Below are positions 52,326-60,856 of a stretch of DNA of 64,000 bases, piece after piece (the stretch's first letter is position 1; every line of letters begins with the position of its first letter). Both the position numbers and the translations under genes were made by a program. The notes under the pieces are model-generated. The model did not search any database and was not told where the DNA came from. It was given only the letters and a program-made list of their open reading frames with translations. Source of the DNA: Parablautia sp. Marseille-Q6255 (GTDB lineage: Bacteria > Bacillota > Clostridia > Lachnospirales > Lachnospiraceae); the NCBI RefSeq assembly GCF_951230155.1, contig NZ_CATNVD010000023.1:1-64000 (forward strand). Direction: 5' to 3'.

Positions 52326-53408
52326 TTAGTTTTCAGCGGGCGCCAGAGGAATGCGCTCTACGATTTCGTCCGTTTGCAAATCGCTCACCAGCAAGGTGAG
52401 TGCGTCCGGAAGCTCTCTTTTTTCGTAGGAGAACCGGGCGAGAAGACTTCCGTCCTCCAAAGCCTTGCTTCCGCCCGTTATGGGTATCATGGGAGAATCT
52501 CCCTCGGCAAGGTCAAGGATGAGGGGACGTTCTAGGTCGGTTTGTGTATAATGAATTTCCGCATAAAGACCAAGGTCTGTTTCCATGAGGGTAATCTCAT
52601 GAAGCTGTATCTGAGAGCTGCTGGCGGTGTCGGCAGGAATATAGCTATGCTTTACTGTATTCCCGGTATTTTGAAGGGAGAAGGTCAGCTCGCTGCTCAG
52701 AATATCTTCCATAGATTTGGCGTCCGGGGTTCTTACGTGACCGTAAAGGCTCAGGGTTTCTGCTTCACTGTTCCAGCCGCCGCCATACAGAAGGGTGGTA
52801 AGGGAACCGTCCGCGTTCATGGTACTCTGAAAATTGCAGGTGGGCATATCCGGATGTTTTTCATGATCCAGTCCGCAGCCCACATACAGGATTTCCTTAT
52901 GATTGGCAGAAGCATATTCGGCAATGGAGAGAGGGCTGTCAATCCCAAGGCTGGAAATCGGATCTTCCGGGAGAGTGAGATCATCCGGAACCAGAAGGTA
53001 GGAGTCCGGTGCTTTGGCCTGCGCGTGAATCAGCACATACAAAAATTCACTGTCATAAAGAGCCTCTTTTACTGTAAATTCCACCAGCGGATTTTGGGAA
53101 ACCGTCTGGGAAGAGACCGGCTCGATCTGCTGGTCGGCAGCTTCGTTGAGGGGCTGTCCGTTTTTCTTAAAAAAGTCCGAAATTCCGAAATAGTGCTCCG
53201 CTGCGATCACTCCGGTGCAAAGAAGAGCAGTGAGTAAAGCGGCGACAAGAAGCGGCCGAAGAACCCGGCGACGGCGAGTGCGTACCCTGGGAAGCAGTGC
53301 TTTTCCGGGGGCTTTCTGGAGCTTGGAAAGCGCGTCCTGCGCATGTTCCCGGACAACTGCCGGGATATCTGTATTTTCGGAAAAGATTTCATATAACTTA
53401 TCGTCCAT
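52326..53408 (-). CDS. Membrane anti-sigma factor (DUF4179-like)
   Basis: A 360-residue protein from ATG 53408 (GGAGGAATTATTT upstream), overlapping the sigma gene by 11 bp. It has a cytoplasmic N-terminus of about 45 residues (MDDKLYEIFSENTDIPAVVR), a single membrane helix (LLVAALLTALLCTGVIAA), and a large extracytoplasmic domain. This plan fits the DUF4179-type anti-sigma factors of Firmicutes that hold an ECF sigma factor until an outside signal frees it. Signal unknown. Confidence 0.8.
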   Translation of the reverse strand: MDDKLYEIFSENTDIPAVVREHAQDALSKLQKAPGKALLPRVRTRRRRVLRPLLVAALLTALLCTGVIAAEHYFGISDFFKKNGQPLNEAADQQIEPVSSQTVSQNPLVEFTVKEALYDSEFLYVLIHAQAKAPDSYLLVPDDLTLPEDPISSLGIDSPLSIAEYASANHKEILYVGCGLDHEKHPDMPTCNFQSTMNADGSLTTLLYGGGWNSEAETLSLYGHVRTPDAKSMEDILSSELTFSLQNTGNTVKHSYIPADTASSSQIQLHEITLMETDLGLYAEIHYTQTDLERPLILDLAEGDSPMIPITGGSKALEDGSLLARFSYEKRELPDALTLLVSDLQTDEIVERIPLAPAEN

Positions 53409-53910
53409 AAATAATTCCTCCTTCATATTCCTGGCGCAGTTTTTGTCTGGCGCGGGAGAGCCGTGTCGTGACGGTATTTTCATTTAGATCAAGCAAGGCG
53501 GCGATTTCTTTGATACTCATATCCTGTCCGTAATACAGCATCAGGACGGCACGGTATTTTTCATCCAGACAGGAGAGAACCTCCTTCCATTCGCAGTCAC
53601 AAAAACCGTTTTCTTCATAGGAAGGTTCCAAAATGGTTTCCGTCAGTGTCTGGCGGCTGCGCTTTTTCAGAAAATCCTTGCATTTATTGATAAGGATCCT
53701 TGTGAGCCAGGTTTTGAAATAGTGGGGATGGCGAAGGGTGCCAAGTTTTTCGTAGCAGACGAGAATGGTTTCCTGTATCACGTCCGCTGCGTCTTCGTCA
53801 TTACCCAGGTAGGACCAGGCGGTTTTGTACATGGCCTGCATGTGCTGCTGCATGAGCTGAGAAAACGCTTGCTTATCTCCCTGCTGCGCTTTTTTTATCA
53901 AATTTTTCAT
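53398..53910 (-). CDS. ECF sigma factor
   Basis: A 170-residue sigma-70-family factor with only regions 2 and 4: MKNLIKKAQQGDKQAFSQLM and DAADVIQETILVCYEKLGTL (region 2), KTWLTRILINKCKDFLKKRS, and ALLDLNENTVTTRLSRARQK (region 4 helix-turn-helix). Starts behind GAGGTAACC and overlaps its anti-sigma gene by 11 bp. It would direct RNA polymerase to stress or surface genes. No clear ECF-type promoter in front was identified by eye. It rides inside an IS66-ended segment. Confidence 0.93.
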   Translation of the reverse strand: MKNLIKKAQQGDKQAFSQLMQQHMQAMYKTAWSYLGNDEDAADVIQETILVCYEKLGTLRHPHYFKTWLTRILINKCKDFLKKRSRQTLTETILEPSYEENGFCDCEWKEVLSCLDEKYRAVLMLYYGQDMSIKEIAALLDLNENTVTTRLSRARQKLRQEYEGGIIYGR

Positions 53911-54145
53911 ATGGTTACCTCGTGGTGTAGGAGCATGCTCTGTATGCCGGTTACATCTATTAGACGTCCGGAGGCGGAAATATCTTTCATCATTTTACCC
54001 AAAATTATTTGCGAGGGAAGAGCTCAAAGTTGCGAAGGCCGCACTCCCCTCGCGCTCCCCTGTTGGCCGCCGCTAAAATCAGGGAACTTCTTCTCTTGTT
54101 TTTAAGCGGTGCCTTTTGAAAAGGTACTCGCTATTTTGCGTTTAC

Positions 54146-54153
54146 GATAAAAG
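54146..54153. repeat. 8-bp target duplication of the IS66-ended segment, right
   Basis: GATAAAAG directly follows the right end (GCGTTTAC) and equals the left copy at 51472-51479. Confidence 0.85.
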
Positions 54154-54191
54154 CCCAAAACATACTCTTTAAAAAAATGCTATTATATCAC

Positions 54192-54230
54192 AAAAATACA
54201 GTCTACGGTTTTCCCATAGGCTGTATTTTT
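54192..54230 (-). terminator. Terminator of the old-yellow-enzyme gene
   Basis: AAAAATACAG and CTGTATTTTT pair, with CTA / TAG helping to close, 10 bp after the stop at 54240. It has A- and T-runs on both sides, so it can work in both directions. Confidence 0.75.
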
Positions 54231-54239
54231 ACACCAAAC

Positions 54240-56303
54240 TTATAATAAAAATGCTAAATCATACGCTCCCCAGATTACAGATTTCAAATTTCCAACCTTA
54301 GCTGCATCTCCAAGAATATGTACATGTTCCGAAGATTCCTTAGCAAGTGACGTTCCTGGTACGTATCCAACTGATAAAACAACGGAATCACATTCTATCG
54401 TTTTTTCACCTTCTGATGTTTGAATTACAACTTTGTTGTCATAAATTTCCTTTAAGGTACTTTCCAAATAAACCGGAACTTTATAATAGCGAAGTAAATC
54501 TCGCAGACAACTCGAATTTGCCGCACAGATTCCAAGAGCTTTGATCAGGTCATCTGCCATTTCTACAATAAATGGTTCTTTTCCCTTCTTTGCAAGATCA
54601 TATGCAATTTCACATCCAGTCAATCCACCACCAATTACTGCAATTTTATTTCCCACTTCTTTTTTACCAAGCAAATAATCAATTGCTTCGATTCCTTTTT
54701 CAAATCCAGGAACTGGAAGTTTACGCGGCGTTGCTCCAGTTGCAATTACAATTTCATCCGCTTTCACTTCATTTAAAGATGTAATTTCTGTGTTCATATG
54801 TAATGTAACCGGTAATTTTTTAATCTGTGTTCTATACCATTCAATCAAATCTTTATCTTTCTCTTTAAAATCCGGGGCTGCAGCCGCTACAAACACACCG
54901 CCGAGCCGACTCGCTTTTTCATATAAATCAACCGTATGTCCCATCATGGAACAGAGTCTCGCAACTTCCATGCCCCCAATTCCACCGCCGATCACTGCAA
55001 TCTTCTTTTTAACCGCAGCTTCTTTCAATGCATATTTTTTTTCTTCAAATGAAACAGGATTTAACGCACAATGTCCCTGCGTCTTAGAATCATTCATATC
55101 CATTGCTGCTCCTGAATTTTTATAATATGCAACCGGAAGGCAGGCATTATGGCACGAAATACACGGACGTATATCTTCTTCTCTGCCTTCTTTTAATTTT
55201 GTTAAATATTCTCCATCACAAATGAACTGCCGACCAATTGCTACTGCGTCTAACTTGCCCTCTGCAATAGACTTTGCCGCTGTTTCTGCCTGCATCCGTC
55301 CTGCACAGATAACTGGAATGTCCACAAACTGTTTAATGTGTTCTGCTTCCGAAAGATTACAGTTAAGCGGCATATATACCGGTGGGTGCGCCCAATACCA
55401 AGAATCATATGTTCCATTATCTGTGTTTAATGCATCATATCCGGCATCTTGCAAATACCGTACTGCCTTTTCACTTTCTTCCATATCCCGTCCGAGTTCC
55501 GTAAATTCTTCCCCTGGAACAGCTCCTGTCTTAAATCCGATTACTTTACTCGTAACAGAATACCGTAACATAACAGGATAATCTTCTCCGCATTCTTTCT
55601 TAATTGCACGTACAACGTCTACTGCAAAACGGTATCTATTTTCAAAGGAACCACCATACTCATCTGTTCTGTGATTTGTATATTTGGTTGTAAACTGATC
55701 CATCAAATATCCTTCGTGAACCGCATGTACTTCTACACCATCTACACCGATTTCCTTACAAAGTTTTGCTGATTTTGCATATCCTTCTATATATTTATGG
55801 ATTTCTTTCACTGTCAGCTGTCTTGTTTTGTATTGCGGAGCCCATACCAATTGTTCCCCATCATCCGGTGCGACCATCATATCATTCAAACGCAAGAATG
55901 GATTCGTTAATGTTTTTAAAACTTTATTTCCAGCAATCTTTAACATTTGCGATGCCAGTGTATAATTTCTTCCTGCAAATCCCGCTCCAAGCTGAAAAAA
56001 TATTTTTGAACCATTTGCATGGATTTCTTCTACAATCGGCCGAGCCTGCTCAAATACTTTCGGACTTTTATGTAACCATTTACCCATTAACATAGAATAA
56101 ACCGGAATCATGCCTGGAATAAAAAGGCCAACATCATTCTTAGCTCTTTCGATATAATAATCATGACTTTTTTCATTAAATCTAGGTCCCGCCATATTAT
56201 CGACAATGTTTGTCCCTTCCATAGCCGGAATGATTACTCTGTTTTTAATTTCACATGTTCCAATATGGAACGGTGTAAATAATGCTTCATACTTCTTATC
56301 CAT
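54240..56303 (-). CDS. Old-yellow-enzyme-type NADH:flavin oxidoreductase (2,4-dienoyl-CoA reductase/BaiCD-like)
   Basis: A 687-residue enzyme with an N-terminal FMN TIM barrel (LFTPFHIGTCEIKNRVIIPA; substrate-loop VHEGYLMDQFTTKYTNHRTD), an Fe-S site (CISCHNACL), and a C-terminal FAD/NAD(P) domain (AVIGGGIGGMEVARL; AVIGGGLTGCEIAYDLAKKG). The start at 56303 follows AGGAGGAAAAA. Members reduce conjugated C=C bonds of unsaturated acyl-CoAs, and gut relatives (BaiCD/BaiH) act on bile acid intermediates. The substrate here is not known; no other bai genes are nearby. Confidence 0.9.
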   Translation of the reverse strand: MDKKYEALFTPFHIGTCEIKNRVIIPAMEGTNIVDNMAGPRFNEKSHDYYIERAKNDVGLFIPGMIPVYSMLMGKWLHKSPKVFEQARPIVEEIHANGSKIFFQLGAGFAGRNYTLASQMLKIAGNKVLKTLTNPFLRLNDMMVAPDDGEQLVWAPQYKTRQLTVKEIHKYIEGYAKSAKLCKEIGVDGVEVHAVHEGYLMDQFTTKYTNHRTDEYGGSFENRYRFAVDVVRAIKKECGEDYPVMLRYSVTSKVIGFKTGAVPGEEFTELGRDMEESEKAVRYLQDAGYDALNTDNGTYDSWYWAHPPVYMPLNCNLSEAEHIKQFVDIPVICAGRMQAETAAKSIAEGKLDAVAIGRQFICDGEYLTKLKEGREEDIRPCISCHNACLPVAYYKNSGAAMDMNDSKTQGHCALNPVSFEEKKYALKEAAVKKKIAVIGGGIGGMEVARLCSMMGHTVDLYEKASRLGGVFVAAAAPDFKEKDKDLIEWYRTQIKKLPVTLHMNTEITSLNEVKADEIVIATGATPRKLPVPGFEKGIEAIDYLLGKKEVGNKIAVIGGGLTGCEIAYDLAKKGKEPFIVEMADDLIKALGICAANSSCLRDLLRYYKVPVYLESTLKEIYDNKVVIQTSEGEKTIECDSVVLSVGYVPGTSLAKESSEHVHILGDAAKVGNLKSVIWGAYDLAFLL

Positions 56304-56405
56304 TTTTTCCTCCTGCAAGTATTTTTTCCTCAATACAATCTATCTCCATACTTCTCTTTTGATATATGTTTGATCTTGAGGATATATATTTCATCATTGA
56401 AATAT

Positions 56406-56452
56406 ATTATACCACTCTTTTCATTTTTCACAAAAACTTTTTCCTCTTTATA
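56406..56452. repeat. 47-bp target-site duplication of IS1634, left
   Basis: A 47-bp sequence starting ATTATACCACTC and ending CCTCTTTATA lies directly left of the element and is repeated exactly at 58411-58457. IS1634-family elements are known to make unusually long and variable duplications. Confidence 0.9.
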
Positions 56453-56588
56453 CGGGAGTTTGACAGTTGAATATCGGAAAAAGTACTCACAGGTCGCATA
56501 AAACCTGCTTTTTTTATGTCAATTTTTTTGATTTTATATCTGTTATTTTATGTTATTGTATGATATAATAAGGGAGGAGGGATGACAG

Positions 56589-58316
56589 ATGAATCTTCAT
56601 ATAACAAAATCAAAAAATGCAGAGTCCTTTTATATCTGCAAATCTTATACAAAAGCAAATGGCAGCACTACTTCAGCTATTGTCCGCAAGCTGGGAACCT
56701 TAGAACAACTTTTGCCTGAACATGGACCTACAAGAGATGATGTCATTGCATGGGCGAAAAATGAAGTGAAAATAGAAACTGAAAAATATAAAAAGGAAAA
56801 AGAAGCACAGACAGTATTGATACCATTCCATGCGGATAGACACTTAGATTATGGCAAGCAGGCCTTCTTCCGTGGTGGCTATCTGTTTCTCCAATCCATT
56901 TATTATCAACTACAAATGAATAAAATCTGTCGGAAATTGAAACATAAATATAAATTCAAGTATGATATCAATGCGATCCTTTCGGATCTGATTTATGCAA
57001 GAATCTTAGAACCTTGCAGCAAACGTTCTTCTTACAAAGTTGCATCTGAATTCTTAGAAAAACCATCCTACGAGCTTCATGATGTTTACCGGGCATTGGA
57101 TGTACTTGGTACGGAATGTGATCTTATTCAGTCTGAGGTTTATAAAAACTCCCACTTCCTTGGAAAAAGAAATGATAAGATCCTTTATTATGACTGCTCG
57201 AATTATTACTTTGAAATTGAACAAGAAGATGAAAATAAAAAGTACGGCAAAAGTAAAGAACACAGGCCAAACCCAATCATCCAAATGGGATTGTTTATGG
57301 ATGGAGATGGGATCCCCCTGGCTTTTTCTCTTTTTCCGGGAAATGCAAACGAGCAGACCTCTCTCAAACCGTTAGAAAAGAAAGTCCTTGGAGATTTTGG
57401 TTGTCAGAAATTTATTTATTGTAGCGATGCCGGGCTCGGCTCTGAATCAATCCGAGAGTACAATCACATGGGAGAACGGGCTTATATCGTAACCCAGTCC
57501 ATCAAAAAGCTGAAGAAAGAAGAAAAGGAATGGGCATTAAATTTACAGGGATTTAAAAAAGTATCAGACGGAACCCCTGTTGATATCACAAAACTACCCG
57601 AAGATGACAAAGGACTTTATTATAAAGACGAGCCCTACACCACAAAGAAGCTGCATCAGCGCCTGATCATTACCTATTCTCCTAAATATGCCCTTTACCA
57701 AAAATCTATTCGAGACAAACAGATCGAGCGGGCACAAAAGATGCTGGATTCAGGAAGCACAAAAAAGAACCGCAAAAATCCAAATGATCCAGCACGTTAC
57801 ATCGGAACGATCGCTGTAACAGAAGAAGGAGAAGCTGCTGATGTAAAGCATTATCTGGATGAAGCCAAGATTTCCGAAGAATCCCAGTATGATGGCTTTT
57901 ACGCAGTATGCACAGATCTTTTGGATGACGAAGTCAATGATATTTTAAAGGTAAGTGAAGGAAGATGGCAGATAGAAGAATGTTTCCGGATTATGAAAAC
58001 AGATTTTTCTGCAAGACCTGTCTATTTACAGGATGAAAACCGGATCAAAGCACATTTTCTAATCTGTTTTCTTGCATTGACCATATACCGTTTCCTTGAG
58101 AAAAAACTGAATGCTAAATATACATGTGAAGAATTATTAGATGCTCTAAAAGAAATGAATTTCGCCGGAATACAGGAACAGGGATTTATTCCTTTATACA
58201 AACGGGAAAGAATTACGGATGCTCTTCATGATGTCTGCGGTTTCCGAACAGATTATCAGTTCATAACAAAAAGTAAGATGAGAAATATCCAGAAAAAAAG
58301 TAAAAGGAAAGAATAA
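56589..58316 (+). CDS. IS1634-family transposase
   Basis: A 575-residue DDE transposase of the IS4 superfamily. The segments DKILYYDCSNYYFEIE (first Asp), GFKKFIYCSDAGLGSESIRE-like QKFIYCSDAGLGSESIR (second Asp), and EGRWQIEECFRIMKTDFSA (catalytic Glu) mark the catalytic core. Length is normal for IS1634 (about 570). Starts at ATG 56589 behind GGAGGGATG. The frame is intact, so the element may be active. Confidence 0.93.
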   Translation: MNLHITKSKNAESFYICKSYTKANGSTTSAIVRKLGTLEQLLPEHGPTRDDVIAWAKNEVKIETEKYKKEKEAQTVLIPFHADRHLDYGKQAFFRGGYLFLQSIYYQLQMNKICRKLKHKYKFKYDINAILSDLIYARILEPCSKRSSYKVASEFLEKPSYELHDVYRALDVLGTECDLIQSEVYKNSHFLGKRNDKILYYDCSNYYFEIEQEDENKKYGKSKEHRPNPIIQMGLFMDGDGIPLAFSLFPGNANEQTSLKPLEKKVLGDFGCQKFIYCSDAGLGSESIREYNHMGERAYIVTQSIKKLKKEEKEWALNLQGFKKVSDGTPVDITKLPEDDKGLYYKDEPYTTKKLHQRLIITYSPKYALYQKSIRDKQIERAQKMLDSGSTKKNRKNPNDPARYIGTIAVTEEGEAADVKHYLDEAKISEESQYDGFYAVCTDLLDDEVNDILKVSEGRWQIEECFRIMKTDFSARPVYLQDENRIKAHFLICFLALTIYRFLEKKLNAKYTCEELLDALKEMNFAGIQEQGFIPLYKRERITDALHDVCGFRTDYQFITKSKMRNIQKKSKRKE

Positions 58317-58339
58317 AATACTAAAGTCCGTAACAACGG

Positions 58340-58388
58340 AAAAAATCGCTATACCCCAGTAAACATGAGGGATACAGCGATTTTTTCT
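58340..58388 (+). terminator. Terminator at the right end of IS1634
   Basis: AAAAAATCGCT-A-TA-CCC and GGGATACAGCGATTTTTT form a long stem with two mismatches and a U-run on the plus strand. It lies 24 bp after the transposase stop, within the element. Confidence 0.75.
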
Positions 58389-58410
58389 TTTTCTAACTGT
58401 CAAAGATGGG

Positions 58411-58457
58411 ATTATACCACTCTTTTCATTTTTCACAAAAACTTTTTCCTCTTTATA
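58411..58457. repeat. 47-bp target-site duplication of IS1634, right
   Basis: Exact copy of 56406-56452, immediately right of the element end. It marks the insertion point within what was one continuous intergenic region between the OYE gene and the ATPase gene. Confidence 0.9.
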
Positions 58458-58498
58458 AACGCTCCTAAAATACAAACTTAAATTTCATTCTCCTTATT

Positions 58499-59239
58499 TC
58501 ATTCCGAAAGAAGTTTTTGAAGAAACTGTTTTCTATTATTAATAAACATTTCTGTTACTATATAGCTTTCAGTTTCTTCATATTCACACTCATGGATCAT
58601 ATTATCATCAAATGATAAAATTTGAGCATCCGGTATTCCGAGCAAAATCGGTGAATGTGTAGCAATAATAAATTGTGCCCCCTGCTTAGCGCAGGCATAT
58701 ATTTCTAACAATAATGTCAGCTGTCGCTGTGGTGATAAAGCAGCTTCTGGCTCATCAAAAAAATACAAACCGTTCGGCCTCAAATAGTTTTGGGCAAGTG
58801 CAAGAAAACTTTCACCATGCGACTTTTCATGATATTTTTCCGACGGATGCGTCCAGTCCGCATATTCCTCTTCTTGGGTCGCCACATTATAAAAACTTTC
58901 TGCTCTTAAAAAATATCCCAATTTAAATTGGCGATATCCCTTTGCGACCCGAACAGCTTGATGTAACGTTGAATGTGAATCGTAGGTAGAAAAAGAATAA
59001 TTTTTTGTACCGCCTTCAGGGTTAAATCCACAGGAAACTGCAAGCGCCTCCAACAAAGTCGATTTTCCACTTCCATTTTCACCCACAAAAAAAGTAACCG
59101 GACTAGAAAATGCTAATTTTTCTAATCCTTTTATAGCATTGATCTGTCGTAAATAACTATCAGTTGGAATTTTATTCCAATCTATATACAATCCCTGTAC
59201 AAATAACTCATTCACAAAAACACTTCCTACAAAATGCAC
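58499..59239 (-). CDS. Lone ABC/AAA-type ATPase (RecF/SMC-like)
   Basis: A 246-residue ATPase: Walker A GENGSGKST (residues about 54-62), signature-like segment HGESFLALAQNYLRPNG, Walker B GLYFFDEPEAALSPQRQ, H-loop FIIATHSPILLGIPDA. The fold belongs to the RecF/SMC-like 'AAA_15/AAA_21' ATPases, often found with nucleases in defence or repair systems, but no partner gene is adjacent. Stands alone between IS1634 and the pilus operon. Confidence 0.85.
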   Translation of the reverse strand: MHFVGSVFVNELFVQGLYIDWNKIPTDSYLRQINAIKGLEKLAFSSPVTFFVGENGSGKSTLLEALAVSCGFNPEGGTKNYSFSTYDSHSTLHQAVRVAKGYRQFKLGYFLRAESFYNVATQEEEYADWTHPSEKYHEKSHGESFLALAQNYLRPNGLYFFDEPEAALSPQRQLTLLLEIYACAKQGAQFIIATHSPILLGIPDAQILSFDDNMIHECEYEETESYIVTEMFINNRKQFLQKLLSE

Positions 59240-59415
59240 TTTTCTTTAAAATAAATTGTTACTGTAATACCAACATATTATGACATTTGTACAAACTTTA
59301 ATCACCATTTTTTGTCTCGTCTGGTCTATAGTTTTGCTGTTTATCTTCATATTTCATCGCATACTTTCTTAGCTTACAGCTCTTGTCGTTACTATCCCTT
59401 TTTCAATTTATTTAT
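59240..59415. other. Short intergenic region between the ATPase and the pilus operon
   Basis: A 176-bp AT-rich stretch. No clear terminator or gene is seen, although it must hold the end of the pilus transcript and the ATPase promoter. Confidence 0.5.
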
Positions 59416-60102
59416 TTATTTTTCTTGCCTATGTTTTCTGAAGCAAATCAGCATTGCGAACAAGAATAATGCACTAATTGCGACCAAAACATATGCCATA
59501 ATCTGTGTTGTATCACCGGTTTTTACTGGTTTGTTTGATCCAATCGTATTACTTCCCCCACCTGAATTACTTGTGCCTCCCGAATTGCCTGGTTTAGAAG
59601 GCTGCGGCATTTCTGTATCCTCTCCCTGATAATAATTTTGAAACTGTAAATCACCATATTTTTTTCCGTCACCTTTTTCTGCTATTACCTGTGGAATCAA
59701 TTTGCCATCTGCATCAGTTTTTATATAAATGGTAATATTGTAACAGCTCCTGTCATATTCATATCGTTCTTTATCTTTTGAGGTTTGGAGCAACTGATAA
59801 TGATAAGTTCCCTCATGCGAAAACTGCAAAGAAATTGTAGTTTCGGCCTGCTCTCCACTCAGAGAAAAGGACCATTTATTCTCTTTTATCTCTTCAGGCA
59901 TTGGGATATTTTCGTCTAAAGCACGAAATTCATAGTTTCCTATAAAAAGTATTTCTTTTTCTGGATTTTTTACTTCAAAATTCTGTTTTACCATCAATGG
60001 TACTTCTATCATATCTGATGCTGCCAAAACCCATCTTGCAGGAATACACAGGAAACCAAACAACAGACCAATAAAAACTAGTACTCTTTTATTCTTCCTC
60101 AT
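59416..60102 (-). CDS. Minor (FctB-like) pilin or wall-anchor protein
   Basis: A 228-residue protein from ATG 60102 (GGAGAAAACC upstream), overlapping the sortase gene. It has a signal peptide (MRKNKRVLVFIGLLFGFLCI), a streptococcal-pilin isopeptide-type beta domain (NPEKEILFIGNYEFRALDEN, QFSHEGTYHYQLLQTSKD with the Glu expected at the cross-link), a Gly/Ser-rich linker and a sorting signal KPVKTGD followed by a membrane helix and positive tail. Last gene of the pilus operon, the place of fctB in streptococcal pilus islands. Confidence 0.85.
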   Translation of the reverse strand: MRKNKRVLVFIGLLFGFLCIPARWVLAASDMIEVPLMVKQNFEVKNPEKEILFIGNYEFRALDENIPMPEEIKENKWSFSLSGEQAETTISLQFSHEGTYHYQLLQTSKDKERYEYDRSCYNITIYIKTDADGKLIPQVIAEKGDGKKYGDLQFQNYYQGEDTEMPQPSKPGNSGGTSNSGGGSNTIGSNKPVKTGDTTQIMAYVLVAISALFLFAMLICFRKHRQEK

Positions 60103-60856
60103 ATTGTGGTTTTCTCCGTTCATTTATAGTATCTTCCATAATTCTTCCAATCAAAAGATGTCTACCATTTGTAGAAGTTGAAGTACAAGTCGATAAAGTA
60201 ATAAATCGTTCATCTTCACGGAATGGTAATTCAACATAATTAATTGCATGTTCTTTAACATAATCCAAATAATCTGATATATTTTCCTTTTGCAAAAAAG
60301 TATTATACAATACATTATCGTAAGCATCTGCATAAAGAAAAGCAAAAAATTCTATAGAATGCCAAGAATTTCCATAATACAAAGAACCCTGTAAATGCTC
60401 TTTAAAATACGATAATTTTTCATAATACTCTAATTCACCAAACATCGCATCTTTTGCCATGTGGTGCCCATACAGTATATGATTAAAATCCAAAAAATTT
60501 TTCTGATTACGACAATCAAGAAAAATGCTTCCAGATAAAGAAAACTCTCCCAACACATCTGTATTGACGTACTTTGAATTGTTTTCTGCCTGCACAAGAG
60601 GATAATCAATATGTGTATCTTCTACCGTTAACCAACCGAATACTTCTGAATTATGCTTTCTAAGTTCTTCAAAAGACAAATGACTTTCTTTGCTTGGACG
60701 ATATGTTTCATAAAGAGAAGCATCTGCCTGTTGATTGATGTGTTGTGAATCCCATAAAACATAAATACCATAACATAGAATTGGTAGAAAGCACAAAACA
60801 ATCAGCAGATTCAACGTCTTATCAGCTATTTGAATTATTTTTTTCCAATTAAACAT
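60089..60856 (-). CDS. srtB: Class B pilin sortase
   Basis: A 255-residue transpeptidase with one N-terminal membrane helix (TLNLLIVLCFLPILCYGIYV) and the class B catalytic set: His in HILYGHHMAKDAMFGEL, Cys in FITLSTCTSTSTNGRHL and Arg in GRHLLIGRI. It would polymerise the neighbouring pilins by joining their sorting signals to lysine side chains. The gene starts at the last base of the major pilin stop region (60856) and overlaps the minor pilin gene. Class B pilin polymerases are known from the streptococcal FCT-3 pilus. Confidence 0.92.
   Translation of the reverse strand: MFNWKKIIQIADKTLNLLIVLCFLPILCYGIYVLWDSQHINQQADASLYETYRPSKESHLSFEELRKHNSEVFGWLTVEDTHIDYPLVQAENNSKYVNTDVLGEFSLSGSIFLDCRNQKNFLDFNHILYGHHMAKDAMFGELEYYEKLSYFKEHLQGSLYYGNSWHSIEFFAFLYADAYDNVLYNTFLQKENISDYLDYVKEHAINYVELPFREDERFITLSTCTSTSTNGRHLLIGRIMEDTINERRKPQYEEE

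Larger units (their letters stand above)
51480..54145 (-). mobile_element. IS66-derived segment carrying an ECF sigma/anti-sigma pair
   Basis: The segment of 2666 bp is bounded by 25-bp terminal inverted repeats with one mismatch (GTAAGCGCAAAATAGCGAG... at the left; inverted GTAAACGCAAAATAGCGAG... at the right) and an intact GATAAAAG duplication, so it entered as one transposition product. Its length is normal for IS66 but tnpA and tnpB are gone. It now holds a minus-strand tnpC tail at the left end, another tnpC tail of a different copy with its own end, a structured repeat, and the sigma/anti-sigma genes. The sequence next to the right end looks like the usual IS66 upstream region. Confidence 0.8.
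56453..58410 (+). mobile_element. IS1634-family insertion sequence
   Basis: A 1958-bp element with diverged terminal inverted repeats sharing TTTGACAGTT (GGGAGTTTGACAGTTGAA at the left, TTCTAACTGTCAAAGATGGG at the right) and flanked by the 47-bp duplication. It encodes one intact transposase and ends in a transcription terminator. It inserted in front of the old-yellow-enzyme gene. Confidence 0.9.

Noticed and set aside
52542-53237. A 231-residue plus-strand frame opposite the anti-sigma gene
   Set aside because: The minus-strand anti-sigma protein has a clear ribosome site, a membrane helix and coupling to the sigma gene; the plus frame has none.
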